A stretch of DNA of 35,856 nucleotides from Caulobacteraceae bacterium (lineage in GTDB: Bacteria > Pseudomonadota > Alphaproteobacteria > Caulobacterales > Caulobacteraceae): the NCBI GenBank assembly GCA_947475845.1, contig CANJMO010000023.1:1-35856 (forward strand), given 5' to 3'. A program made the position numbers and the translations under genes. The notes beneath the pieces were generated by a model that saw nothing but the letters and a program-made list of their open reading frames with translations, had not been told where the DNA came from and did no database searches. Shown here one piece after another: positions 23,808-32,570 of this stretch (position 1 is the stretch's first letter; every line of letters starts with the position of its first letter).

Positions 23808-24568
23808 GCCGAGCCCGCCGCATCGCACTCTATCAGGCGCTGGCTGTCGCGATCCCCGTCCTGCTGCTGGAGGTCGCCTGCCGCGTCGGCCTGATCCAGC
23901 CCCTGACCATGCCGACGCCGAGCAGCATGGTGGTCGGCCTGGTGGAGATCCTGGCCTCGGGGCGGATCAACGCGGCGATCCTCAAGACCCTGGCCAATGT
24001 GGCGGCGGCCTTTGTTCTGGCGTCGGTGGCCGGCGTCGCGCTGGGCGCCCTGCTCCATCGCGCCGCGCCGGTGCGGCGGCTGCTGGAGCCACTGTTCTCG
24101 ACCTACTACGCGATCCCGATCTACGCTTTCTACCCGCTGTTCATCGTGGTGTTCGGCCTGGGCGACGCACCGCAGGTGCTGATCGGCTTCATGCTGGCGC
24201 TGGTGGCGGTGATCGTCAGCACTCTCAATGGCCTGGACAGCGTGCCCAGGGTGCTGATCAAGACCGCCCGGGTATGCAGGATGAACGCGGTGCAGACCGC
24301 CACGCAGGTGACCCTGCCCTATGCCGCCCCGCATCTGTTCACCGGGGTCAAGCTGGCCGCGGCCTACAGTTTCATCGGCGTGATCGGGGCCGAGTTCATC
24401 ATGTCCCAGAGCGGGCTCGGCTACGAAATCCGCTTCGCCTTCGACAACCTCGACAACCAGGTCATGTACCCCCTGATCCTGCTGATCCTGGTGGTTTCGG
24501 TGACGGTCAACTTCACACTCGATCACTGGGACAAGGCGTTGCGCGCGCGACGGGGGGCGGCGCGATGA
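23804..24568 (+). CDS. ABC transporter permease 1, SsuC/TauC-like
   Basis: Inner-membrane permease (254 aa, about six TM segments). The start is a TTG at 23804 that overlaps the ATPase stop (TTGA); AGGA at 23792-23795 is 8 nt upstream. The cytoplasmic coupling segment PRVLIKTARVCRMNAVQTATQVTLP and the following PHLFTGVKLAAAYSFIGVIGAEF match BPD_transp_1 permeases of the SsuC group. GLGYEIRFAFDNLDN is also a family feature. It overlaps permease 2 by four bases. Confidence 0.92.
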   Translation: MSRARRIALYQALAVAIPVLLLEVACRVGLIQPLTMPTPSSMVVGLVEILASGRINAAILKTLANVAAAFVLASVAGVALGALLHRAAPVRRLLEPLFSTYYAIPIYAFYPLFIVVFGLGDAPQVLIGFMLALVAVIVSTLNGLDSVPRVLIKTARVCRMNAVQTATQVTLPYAAPHLFTGVKLAAAYSFIGVIGAEFIMSQSGLGYEIRFAFDNLDNQVMYPLILLILVVSVTVNFTLDHWDKALRARRGAAR

Positions 24569-25293
24569 AGGCGCCCCTAGCGCTGATCGTCCTGCTGCTG
24601 CTGCTGCTCTGGCAGGGCGTCCATATGCTGGCCGGGCCGGACGCCCTGGCCCCGCCGTTGCAGACCATCGCCTACCTCGGCGCCCAGCTTCCGACCCCCG
24701 AATTCCAAGCCCACATCCTGGCCACAGGATCGGCATTCGCCCTGGCCGTTGCCATCGCCATCGCCGGCGGGCTGGCCATCGGCCTTGCGACGGGATTGAG
24801 CCAGACCGCCACCGAGGTCGTCGAGCCCCTGCTGCTGGCCGGCAATTCGATCCCCAAGATCGCGCTCTACCCCATCGTTCTGCTGCTGTTCGGCATCGGC
24901 ATGCCGGCCAAGGTGGCGTTCGGGGCCATTCATGGGGTGATCCCGGTGGCGATCTTCACCATGAGCGCCTGCCGCAACATCGCCCCGGTGCTGCTGAAAT
25001 CCGCCGCCGTGATGCGGCTGTCGCGCCTGGACCGGATCGGATCGATCCTGCTGCCCGCCGCCCTGCCGGAAATCGTCACCGGCCTGCGCATGGGCTTCTC
25101 CCTGACCCTGATCGGCACGGTCCTGGGCGAGATGTTCGGCGCCCAGAGCGGCCTCGGCTACCTGTTGATGACCGCCATCGGCTTGCAGAACACCCAGGTG
25201 ATCATGGCGGTGACCTTGCTTCTGGTGGTGTTCGCCGCCGGTGTGTCGACGGCGCTGCTGGCCTACGAGCGGCGGCTGCGCAGCCGAACCTGA
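24565..25293 (+). CDS. ABC transporter permease 2, SsuC/TauC-like
   Basis: Second, distinct permease of the same transporter (242 aa, about six TM segments). It begins with a Leu-rich helix encoded by a short CTG run. The coupling motif is LLKSAAVMRLSRLDRIGSILLP, followed by LPEIVTGLRMGFSLTLIGTVLGEMFG and GLGYLLM. It is clearly related to but not a duplicate of permease 1. ATG 24565 overlaps the preceding stop (ATGA). Together the two would form a heterodimeric pore, whereas SsuC is normally a homodimer. Confidence 0.92.
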   Translation: MKAPLALIVLLLLLLWQGVHMLAGPDALAPPLQTIAYLGAQLPTPEFQAHILATGSAFALAVAIAIAGGLAIGLATGLSQTATEVVEPLLLAGNSIPKIALYPIVLLLFGIGMPAKVAFGAIHGVIPVAIFTMSACRNIAPVLLKSAAVMRLSRLDRIGSILLPAALPEIVTGLRMGFSLTLIGTVLGEMFGAQSGLGYLLMTAIGLQNTQVIMAVTLLLVVFAAGVSTALLAYERRLRSRT

Positions 25294-25383
25294 CAGGCCA
25301 AGATGTGATCGGAACCTGTGGAGCCTATTCGCTTCCAGGCCGTTGGGTTGGGCAAGGACCTCTACCCAGCAAGGAATTTTCCG

Positions 25384-25821
25384 ATGACCACCCAAAACCG
25401 CATCCGCAGCCTGGCCCTGGGCGGTTTCGCCCTGATCCTGGCCGGCGCCCCCATGACCGCCGCCGTCGCCCAACCCTATTACAGCGGCGACTACTACCAG
25501 CAGCAGCGCGAATACGAGGCCCGTCAGGCCCAGTACGAACGCGATCGCGCCGAATACGACCGTCGCTACGGCGGCGGCGCCTATGACCGCTACTATGCGG
25601 CCGGCGCCCTCTCGTCTCGCGAGGAACGCCGCGCCTGCCGCGAAGAGCGGAAGGGCAACGCCGTCGGCGGCGCCATCCTCGGCGGCATCGCCGGCGCGGT
25701 GATCGGCTCGAACGTCGCGCGTGGCGGCGGCCGTGAAGGCGGCGCCATCATCGGCGGCGTCGGCGGCGTCGGCGGCGCGGCGCTGGGCTCCAGCATCGCC
25801 AAGAACTCGACCAACTGCTGA
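25384..25821 (+). CDS. Exported glycine-zipper 2TM-domain protein
   Basis: Small exported protein (145 aa). Signal peptide to about residue 29 (APMTAAVAQP), then a Tyr/Arg/Gln-rich linker (YYQQQREYEARQAQYERDR), then a C-terminal glycine zipper (GNAVGGAILGGIAGAVIGSNVARGG and GGVGGVGGAALGSSIA regions), the Rick_17kDa_Anti-like outer-membrane anchor. AAGGAA precedes the ATG. It is probably an envelope-associated protein. A strong terminator hairpin follows at 25844-25882. Confidence 0.9.
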   Translation: MTTQNRIRSLALGGFALILAGAPMTAAVAQPYYSGDYYQQQREYEARQAQYERDRAEYDRRYGGGAYDRYYAAGALSSREERRACREERKGNAVGGAILGGIAGAVIGSNVARGGGREGGAIIGGVGGVGGAALGSSIAKNSTNC

Positions 25822-25843
25822 TCGACTGACCAACGCGATCGAG

Positions 25844-25882
25844 GGGCGCGCCGGCTGAAGTCGGCGCGCCCTTGTTCGTTTT
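25844..25882 (+). terminator. Rho-independent terminator after glycine-zipper gene
   Basis: Perfect 10-bp stem GGGCGCGCCG (25844-25853) / CGGCGCGCCC (25862-25871) with an 8-nt loop, followed by TTGTTCGTTTT. It lies 22 bp after the stop codon at 25821. Confidence 0.85.
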
Positions 25883-26072
25883 GGGCGCCAACGACGCCTC
25901 GCCGACCCGGATTGGGGCGTCGAAAACCGCCTTTCCTACCGGGCGGACTAAAATTCCGGCAAGCGTTGCCGTAATGCAACTTCCTTGTGGCCGATCCCGT
26001 ACTACATGCAGCTGACCCGACGCCCGGCGCCTCCTCGCGCTCTCCACGATCGGGTTTGCTGGAGTGGTCTCG

Positions 26073-26531
26073 ATGACCCGCACGTCGCTTCTGTCCGTCT
26101 TGTCCGCCGCCGCCGTCCTGTCCCTGCCGATGGCCGTTCATGCCCAGACTGCCGCAAAGCCCGGCGTCGCGGTGGCGGGTGCCTTTATCGCCCCGACCCA
26201 GGCCCAGGACCGCCAGGCCGCTCTGCAGCTGCTCGACAAGAAGGTCTCGATCCAGTTCACCGGGGGTTCGGCCCAGGCCGGTCACGGCGAAGGGCAGCCG
26301 TTCGTGATCGGTTACCTCGACGGCCTGTTCTACGGCCAGTGCCCGGTCAGCCTCGACGGCGGCGGGGCCCAGCAAGGCGCGGTCATGCGCTTCCATGCCC
26401 ATGACGCGGGCTATCACCAGCACTACGCCATCGATGTCGAGGTGCGAAACGAGCGTGTCGTACGGGTCACGGTGAACGTCGAGCCGACCGCTTCGGTCGG
26501 CCAGGCGGTGGCCAGCCTCGATCCGTCCTAG
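26073..26531 (+). CDS. Exported protein of unknown function
   Basis: Protein of 152 aa with a clear signal peptide (VLSLPMAVHAQT, cleavage near residue 25). GGAG at 26061-26064 supports ATG 26073. I do not recognise a family. The mature part has QFTGGSAQAGHGEGQPFVIG, YLDGLFYGQCPVSLDGG and VMRFHAHDAGYHQHYAID, rich in His, then a beta-type VEVRNERVVRVTVNVEP. The four His in HAHDAGYHQH may bind metal; that is inference. A single Cys remains. It is convergent with the pseudouridine synthase gene, 3 bp apart. Confidence 0.75.
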   Translation: MTRTSLLSVLSAAAVLSLPMAVHAQTAAKPGVAVAGAFIAPTQAQDRQAALQLLDKKVSIQFTGGSAQAGHGEGQPFVIGYLDGLFYGQCPVSLDGGGAQQGAVMRFHAHDAGYHQHYAIDVEVRNERVVRVTVNVEPTASVGQAVASLDPS

Positions 26532-26534
26532 GGT

Positions 26535-27308
26535 CTAGCGGGCGATCGATTCGCCGATCAGGAGTTCGCGCTCCTGCGGCGTGATCGGCCGCCAGTTACC
26601 CTCGGGCATGTCGCCGAGCTCGAGCGGACCGACCCGCACGCGGAACAGGTCGACGACCTTCAGCTCGACAAGCTCGCACATCCGCCGAATCTGACGGTTG
26701 CGGCCCTCCTTGAGGACGAAGCGCAGACGCTGGTCGGAAATCACATCGACCTCGGCGGGGCGCAGCTTTCGGTCGTCCAACTCCAGGCCATGGCGCAGCA
26801 GGGCAAGCTTGGCTTCGGTCAGTTCGCCCAGCACCGCCACCCGGTATTCCTTGTCCAGGTCCGACGCGGGGCCGATGACGGCCTTGGCCAGGACCCCGTC
26901 CTCGGACAGGATCAGCAATCCCCGAGACTCCATGTCCAGCCGCCCGACCGGAGCCAGCCTGGTGTCCGCGGCGGGGATGGTCCTGCTCGGCGCCCATAGC
27001 CGGTGACGGGTCAGCAGTTGGACGGCGGGCGTCTGGCCGGGTTCCGGATGGGCCGAGACGACGCCGCGCGGCTTGTGCAGCAGGACGCTCATCTGGGAGT
27101 CCAGCTGGTGCTCGGCCTTTTCGGCCAGCACCAGGGTCTGGCCGGGCAGGATCTTGCGGCCGACATCGGTCACGGTCTCGCCGTCGATCGACACCAGGCC
27201 CTGGGCGATCAGTCCCTCGGCCTCGCGGCGCGAGCAGACCCCGCTCTGGGCCAGCCACTTGTTGACCCTCTGGGGCTCGGATTCGTCGTAGCGGCGGCGG
27301 AAAGCCAT
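26535..27308 (-). CDS. RluF/RluB-like pseudouridine synthase with S4 domain
   Basis: RsuA-group pseudouridine synthase (257 aa). Residues 14-60 form an S4 RNA-binding domain (VNKWLAQSGVCSRREAEGLI). The catalytic motif is VGRLDMESRGLL with D125. The C-terminal EGRNRQIRRMCELV is the family's third motif. Overall it resembles E. coli RluF more than RluB by the C-terminal MPEGNWRPITPQE, but the target base (23S rRNA or tRNA) is not certain. ATG 27308 has AGG 8 nt upstream; GTG at 27317 would add three residues. It is divergent from the flavoprotein gene with 47 bp between. Confidence 0.9.
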   Translation of the reverse strand: MAFRRRYDESEPQRVNKWLAQSGVCSRREAEGLIAQGLVSIDGETVTDVGRKILPGQTLVLAEKAEHQLDSQMSVLLHKPRGVVSAHPEPGQTPAVQLLTRHRLWAPSRTIPAADTRLAPVGRLDMESRGLLILSEDGVLAKAVIGPASDLDKEYRVAVLGELTEAKLALLRHGLELDDRKLRPAEVDVISDQRLRFVLKEGRNRQIRRMCELVELKVVDLFRVRVGPLELGDMPEGNWRPITPQERELLIGESIAR

Positions 27309-27355
27309 GTCGGTCACCTAAACGCAATGGCCGTCCTGTGCCATACCCGCCTTGG

Positions 27356-28534
27356 ATGGAACAGTTCGACGTAGTGGTGATCGGCGCCGGCGCCGCGGGG
27401 ATGATGTGCGCCATAGAGGCGGGCGGGCGCGGGCGGCGCGTGCTTGTGCTCGATCACGCCAAGGCGGCCGGCGAGAAAATCCGCATCTCCGGCGGCGGGC
27501 GCTGCAACTTCACCAATATCCATACGTCTCCCGCAAATTTCCTGGGCTCCAATCCCGGCTTCTGTATCTCGGCCCTGCGCCGATACCGGCCGCAAGCCTT
27601 CATAGCGCTGGTGGAGAAGGCCGGCATCGCCTGGCATGAGAAGACCCTCGGCCAGCTGTTCTGCGACGACAGCGCGACCCAGATCGTCGACATGCTGCTG
27701 AACGCCATGCGCCGCGAAGGCGTGGTCTTGCGTCTGTCCACCACCGTCGAGCGCATCGAACAGGCCGACGGCGGCTTCCGGCTATGGATCGGCGGGGCGC
27801 CGGTTTCGTGCGCTTCGCTGGTGATCGCCAGCGGCGGCAAGTCGATCCCCAAGATGGGCGCGACCGGCTTGGGCTACGAGATCGCCCGGCAATTCGGCGT
27901 GGCCGTCACCGAAACCCGCCCCGCGCTCGTGCCCCTGACCTTCGAGACCGGATTGCTGCAACGGCTGAGCCCGTTGTCGGGCGTCGCCCTGCCCTGCCGA
28001 GTATCGAGCGGCAAGGCTCGCTTCGAGGAAGCCATGCTGTTCACCCACCGCGGCCTGTCGGGGCCGGCGATCCTGCAGATCTCCAGCTATTGGCGCGAGG
28101 GCGACGACATCACAGTCGATATGGCGCCGGGGCATGACGTCTATGCCCTGCTGCGCCAGGCCCGGTCCGAACACGGCCGGCAGGCGCTGCACACCGTGCT
28201 CGGCCACTCCTTGCCCAAGCGGCTGGCCCAGCTGATCGCCGAAAACGAGGGGGCCACGGGCAATATCGCCGACGCCTCGGACGCCCGCCTGCGCGCCATC
28301 GCCGAGGCGGTCAATCGGTGGCGGGTCAAGCCGGTGGGGTCGGAAGGCTACCGCACCGCGGAGGTCACCCTGGGCGGCGTCGACACCCATTGCCTGGACT
28401 CCCGCACCATGGCCGCCAAGGCCGTCCCAGGTCTGTATTTCATCGGCGAGGTGGTGGACGTGACCGGCTGGCTGGGCGGGTACAACTTCCAGTGGGCCTG
28501 GGCCAGCGGCTGGTGCGCGGGCCAGGCCGTCTAA
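27356..28534 (+). CDS. BaiN/HI0933-family FAD-dependent oxidoreductase
   Basis: Flavoprotein of the BaiN/RdsA (HI0933-like, YhiN) family, 392 aa. The dinucleotide-binding motif is GAGAAG at 10-15. KIRISGGGRCNFTN and the later SLVIASGGKSIPKMGATGLG and PGLYFIGEVVDVTG are characteristic. The C-terminal LGGYNFQWAWASGWCAG closes the FAD site. The chosen ATG gives the normal N-terminus MEQFDVVVIG. Members include a bacterial bile-acid reductase, but most have unknown substrates, and I cannot assign one. Confidence 0.92.
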   Translation: MEQFDVVVIGAGAAGMMCAIEAGGRGRRVLVLDHAKAAGEKIRISGGGRCNFTNIHTSPANFLGSNPGFCISALRRYRPQAFIALVEKAGIAWHEKTLGQLFCDDSATQIVDMLLNAMRREGVVLRLSTTVERIEQADGGFRLWIGGAPVSCASLVIASGGKSIPKMGATGLGYEIARQFGVAVTETRPALVPLTFETGLLQRLSPLSGVALPCRVSSGKARFEEAMLFTHRGLSGPAILQISSYWREGDDITVDMAPGHDVYALLRQARSEHGRQALHTVLGHSLPKRLAQLIAENEGATGNIADASDARLRAIAEAVNRWRVKPVGSEGYRTAEVTLGGVDTHCLDSRTMAAKAVPGLYFIGEVVDVTGWLGGYNFQWAWASGWCAGQAV

Positions 28535-28540
28535 CGCCCG

Positions 28541-28692
28541 TCCTGGAACCGGGCCCAAAGGTCTACATCAACGTATCGCGCGATCTCTACGACAACGACG
28601 TACGTCAGCTGTCGATCAATGAGCAGGACAGCCCGATCAACATCGTCCCCGGCACGCCGCAGGCGGCTTTGCTCAGGGCTTTCTGTTCTTAG
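28541..28692 (+). pseudogene. Coding-like fragment without start
   Basis: Between the flavoprotein stop and the XRE gene a plus-strand frame of about 50 codons has coding-type third positions and reads KVYINVSRDLYDNDVRQLS then INEQDSPINIVPGTPQ to a TAG at 28692. No start codon or Shine-Dalgarno sequence is visible, and it overlaps the XRE gene 3' end by 20 bp. I do not recognise it. It may be the 3' scrap of a lost gene or chance. Confidence 0.25.
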
Positions 28693-28936
28693 GCGCCGGC
28701 GCGGGCGCCTCTTCCGGCGGCTCGGGCGCGAAGCCCACCGGAGCGAAGCCGTGCAGGAACGACTCCACAGCCACCGTCACCGGCCCGGAGATCATCCGCT
28801 TGCCCGCCTCCATCTCGCGCACCCGCTTTTCCCCCTGCGAACGGTCGCCCGCCAGGCGCAAGGCGCGCGCCATGTCCGAGGGCGACCAGCCCAGGGCTTC
28901 GCGCGCCTGCTTCAGATGGGTTCCGTTTTCGATCAT
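28673..28936 (-). CDS. Small XRE-type helix-turn-helix protein
   Basis: Predicted DNA-binding protein (87 aa). Residues 5-50 (HLKQAREALGWSPSDMARAL ... RVREMEAGKRMISGPVT) fit an HTH_XRE fold, with the ENG/ALGW-type turn and the EMEAGKR helix usual in Cro/CI-like regulators. The C-terminal 20 residues are Pro/Ala/Glu-rich and probably disordered. I used ATG 28936, which begins just before the HTH; an upstream ATG (28981) would add 15 unlikely residues. It is divergent from the three-domain polysaccharide enzyme, separated by 235 bp, and could regulate it; that is inference. Confidence 0.75.
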   Translation of the reverse strand: MIENGTHLKQAREALGWSPSDMARALRLAGDRSQGEKRVREMEAGKRMISGPVTVAVESFLHGFAPVGFAPEPPEEAPAPAPKNRKP

Positions 28937-29171
28937 GGCGGGCTCGGATGTTGCGAAGTGGCGCGGGCGACATGCACGCATCGCGCGGCGGGATCAACCC
29001 ATCCAGGGGTGCAGAGCTGATGGGAAGAGGCTACGCAAGGCCGCTTGACGTGTCCAGGCGAACCGTGGCCCGACGGTGCCAGCCAACTGGCGCGCGGGCG
29101 GGCGACGAGGCTAGCATGGGGCGGTGGGCCGACACTGTTGCTGACCCTTGGGATCGGATCGTCTGAACGGT

Positions 29172-32100
29172 ATGCCCGGCTTCGTTTTCCATGACCCCTC
29201 GGGCCGCCGCGGCCGCCGCGCAGGCCTGGCCGTGGGCCTGGTGCTGGCCACAATCGCCGCTGTCGGCGCGGGCTTCGCGGCGACCCTGGCTCTTGCCCCG
29301 CGCCTGCCGATCCTTCAACTCAAGGACCCCAACGTCCGCTCGGCCCTGCACGAGGAGACGCCGCGCAAGAAACTGCGCCGCCTGCCCTGGACCCGCGTCC
29401 CGCGCCCGGGGGTGCTGACCTCGGTCAATTCCGGCGCCGAGCGGCCGCTGACCCTGGCCTTCTACGTCAGCTACGACCAGTACTCTCGCCAGTCCCTGGC
29501 CCAGAACATCGCCAAGATCGATGTGGTCTCGCCGCAGTGGATCACCCTCAACGGCGCCGCCGGCGATATCGCCGTGGCCGACGACCCCCAGGCCAATGTG
29601 ATCATCGCCGCCGCGGCCAAGCCGCCATCGGTCCTGCCCTCGATCACCAATATCCGCGACGGGGTGTGGGACAGCGCCCAGGCCTCGTTCGACATCATCA
29701 ACCCGGCCGCGCGCCGCAACATGATCGCCAAGCTGGTCGATCAGGCCGGCAAGCGCGGCTTCGCCGGCTACGTCTTCGATCTGGAGAACCTGTCGCCGGA
29801 GGCGGTCAAGGCCTATCCCGGGTTCCTGGTTCAGGTCCGCGCCGCCCTGCGCCCGCTCGGCCGCGAAGTGTGGGTGACCGCGCCGTTCGACGACCGCGAG
29901 TGGGACCTCAAGGCGATCCAGGCGGCCACCGACACCGTGGTGCTGATGGCCTATGACGAGCATTGGCTGACCAGCGATCCCGGTCCGCCCGCCAGCCAGG
30001 AGTGGTATCAGCAGAACCTGTCCGAGACCCTCGGCAAGATGGACCCGACGCGAACCATCGTCGCCCTCGGCAGCTATGGCTACAACTGGGTCAAGCGCGG
30101 CCAGCAGTGGGCCTCGGCCGAGGCCAAGTCGTTCCACGAGTCCACCATCATCGCCAACGACTCCGGCGTAGCCATCGACTTCGATTCCGACGCCCTCAAC
30201 CCTCACTTCAGCTACGAGGACGAGGACGGCCAGACCAACCAGCTCTGGTTCCTGGATGCGGTCACCGTCTACAACCAGATGAAGGTCACCGCCCCGTTCA
30301 AGCCGCGCGGCTACGGCCTGTGGCGGCTGGGCACCGAGGATCCGGGGGTATGGAGTCTGTTCGGGCGCGGTTACGGGCGGGCCGACACCGCCGATCTGCA
30401 GATCCTGCCCGGCGGCAACGACGTCGACTTCGACGGCACCGGCGAGGTGCTCAAGATCACCCAGACGCCCAAGCCCGGTCAGCGCGCCCTGACCATCGAC
30501 CGCGACACCGGCCTGATCTCGGGTGAGCAGTACCAGGTGATCCCATCGAGCTACATCGTCTCGCGCTACGGCGCCCATCCGGGCCTGATCGCCCTGACCT
30601 TCGACGACGGCCCGCACCCCAAGTTCACCCGCCAGATCCTCGACGTCCTCAAGGCCAAGAACGTCAAGGCGACCTTCTTCGTAATCGGCGATCAGATGGC
30701 CAATTGGCCGGGCCTGGTCCGGCGCGAACTGGCCGAGGGCCATGTGGTGGGCAGCCACAGCTTCACCCACCCCAATATCGGGGCGATCACTACCCCCCAG
30801 GTCGATATCGAGCTGAACGCCACCCAGCGCCTGTTCGAGGTGGTCACCGGCCGCTCGATGCGCCTGTTCCGACCGCCCTATTTCGGCGACGCCGAACCCT
30901 CCACCGTGCCCGAGGTCCTGCCGCTGCTGAAGGCCCAGGCGCTCGGCTACCTGATCGTCGGCCTGCGCATCGACACCGACGACTGGAAGAAGCCCACCAG
31001 CCAGCAGATCATCGATAATGTCCTGAAGCGCCTGCCGGACAGCAATCCGGAGACGGCGGGCCAGGTGGTGCTGCTGCACGACTCCGGCGGCGACCGGAGC
31101 AAGACCGTGCAGGCCCTGCCCGGTCTGATCGACGCCCTGCGCGCGCGTGGCTACCGCCTGGTGACCGTCGCCGAACTGGCCGGAATGACGCCGCAGCAGG
31201 CGATGCCCGCCTCGGGCCGTAACCCGGTGGAGCTGACCCTGGACCGGATCGGCTTCGGCTTCGTGCATGGGGTCGAACTGGGCATGGAGACCCTGTTCAT
31301 CGCCGCCATCGCGCTCGGCCTCGCCCGCCTCACCTTCCTTGGCGTCCTGGCCCTGTGGCACAGCTTCACCAGCCGGGCGCCGCCCAAGCTCGATCCGTCC
31401 AAGGGGCCGCTGGTAAGCGTGCTGATCCCCTGCTTCAACGAAGAGAAGGTGATCGTCTCGTCGACCGAGCGGATCCTGCAATCCGACTGGCTCAACATCG
31501 AGGTCCTGGTCCTCGACGACGGCTCCAGCGACAACACCGCCGCCGAGGTGCGCCGCGCGTTCGCCGACGATCCCCGGGTGCGCCTGCTCAGCTTCGAGAA
31601 CGCCGGCAAGGCCCATGCCCTGAACCGCGGCCTGAAGGAGACCAAGGGCGCGATCATCGTCGCCCTGGACGCCGACACCCTGTTTCCGAAAGACACGATC
31701 GGGCTGCTTGCCCGCTGGTTCGAGGACCCGCGCATCGGCGCGGTCGCCGGCAACGCCCTGGTCGGCAACCGGGTCAATATGGTCACCCGCTGGCAGGCGC
31801 TCGAATACGTCACCGCCCAGAACCTGGAACGACGGGCGCTGGATGCTCTGGGCGCCGTGACCGTGGTGCCCGGCGCCGTCGGGGCCTGGCGGCGCGAGGC
31901 GCTGGAGGCGCTCGGCGGCTATCCGGCCGACACCCTCGCCGAAGATCAGGACCTGACCATCGCCGTGCAGCGCGCCGGCTGGCGGGTGGATTTCGACCCG
32001 GACGCCCGCGCCTATACCGAGGCGCCGGACACCATCAATGGCCTGCTCAAGCAGCGCTTCCGCTGGTCGTTCGGCACCCTGCAGTGCCTGTGGAAGCACC

Positions 32101-32528
32101 GCCCCGGCCTGTTCGACCCCAAGCATCCGGTGCTGGGATTCTTCGCCCTGCCGCAGATCTGGCTGTTCCAGATCGTGCTGACCGTGGCCGCGCCCCTGGT
32201 CGACCTGGGCGCCCTGTGGAGCGTGATCGCGGCGATCATGACCCACTATTCGCACCCGGTGGAATGGTCGTCGGACGACCTGCTGCACACCCTGTTCTAC
32301 TGGTGCGCCTTCGTCCTGGTGGACATCTCGGCCGCCATGCTCGGCATGGCCCTGGAGAAGCGGGCCCCGTGGAAGGAGCTTATCTGGCTGCCGGTGCAGC
32401 GCTTCGGCTACCGGCAGATGATGTACTACGTCGTGGTCAAGGCGGTGGTCACCGCCGTGCGCGGCCCACGCGTAGGCTGGGGCAAGCTGGAGCGGCGCAA
32501 CAGCGCGGCCATGGAGGGCCAGGGTTAG
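29172..32528 (+). CDS. Three-domain polysaccharide enzyme: GH18-like, NodB deacetylase, GT2 synthase
   Basis: Membrane protein of 1118 aa. A TM helix at about 18-42 anchors an outer GH18-like domain (about 92-400, YaaH-type) with VFDLENL, keeping D203 and the likely catalytic E205. A NodB/CE4 domain follows (about 470-670): TFDDG with D479, HSFTH with H529/H533, RPPY at 567-570, DTDDW at 601-605 and LLHDSGG with H636. A TM segment at about 706-730 leads to a cytoplasmic GT2 domain (746-980) with LDDGSSD, DADT (833-836), AEDQD (923-927) and QRFRW (961-965), then further TM helices. All catalytic motifs are intact. This joins functions of PgaB (deacetylase/hydrolase) and PgaC (synthase) in one chain. 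The start is ATG 29172; TTG 29148 is less likely. Confidence 0.93.
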   Translation: MPGFVFHDPSGRRGRRAGLAVGLVLATIAAVGAGFAATLALAPRLPILQLKDPNVRSALHEETPRKKLRRLPWTRVPRPGVLTSVNSGAERPLTLAFYVSYDQYSRQSLAQNIAKIDVVSPQWITLNGAAGDIAVADDPQANVIIAAAAKPPSVLPSITNIRDGVWDSAQASFDIINPAARRNMIAKLVDQAGKRGFAGYVFDLENLSPEAVKAYPGFLVQVRAALRPLGREVWVTAPFDDREWDLKAIQAATDTVVLMAYDEHWLTSDPGPPASQEWYQQNLSETLGKMDPTRTIVALGSYGYNWVKRGQQWASAEAKSFHESTIIANDSGVAIDFDSDALNPHFSYEDEDGQTNQLWFLDAVTVYNQMKVTAPFKPRGYGLWRLGTEDPGVWSLFGRGYGRADTADLQILPGGNDVDFDGTGEVLKITQTPKPGQRALTIDRDTGLISGEQYQVIPSSYIVSRYGAHPGLIALTFDDGPHPKFTRQILDVLKAKNVKATFFVIGDQMANWPGLVRRELAEGHVVGSHSFTHPNIGAITTPQVDIELNATQRLFEVVTGRSMRLFRPPYFGDAEPSTVPEVLPLLKAQALGYLIVGLRIDTDDWKKPTSQQIIDNVLKRLPDSNPETAGQVVLLHDSGGDRSKTVQALPGLIDALRARGYRLVTVAELAGMTPQQAMPASGRNPVELTLDRIGFGFVHGVELGMETLFIAAIALGLARLTFLGVLALWHSFTSRAPPKLDPSKGPLVSVLIPCFNEEKVIVSSTERILQSDWLNIEVLVLDDGSSDNTAAEVRRAFADDPRVRLLSFENAGKAHALNRGLKETKGAIIVALDADTLFPKDTIGLLARWFEDPRIGAVAGNALVGNRVNMVTRWQALEYVTAQNLERRALDALGAVTVVPGAVGAWRREALEALGGYPADTLAEDQDLTIAVQRAGWRVDFDPDARAYTEAPDTINGLLKQRFRWSFGTLQCLWKHRPGLFDPKHPVLGFFALPQIWLFQIVLTVAAPLVDLGALWSVIAAIMTHYSHPVEWSSDDLLHTLFYWCAFVLVDISAAMLGMALEKRAPWKELIWLPVQRFGYRQMMYYVVVKAVVTAVRGPRVGWGKLERRNSAAMEGQG

Positions 32529-32570
32529 CCCACGCCATCGCGGCCTTGCTGCATAATTCATCACCATAGC

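Noticed and set aside
24592-24606. Five CTG repeats at the start of permease 2
   Set aside because: In-frame leucine codons in a TM helix; changes would not shift the frame.
25740-25790. GGCGTC microsatellite-like repeat
   Set aside because: It encodes the glycine zipper (GGVGGVGG) and is too short to suggest phase variation.
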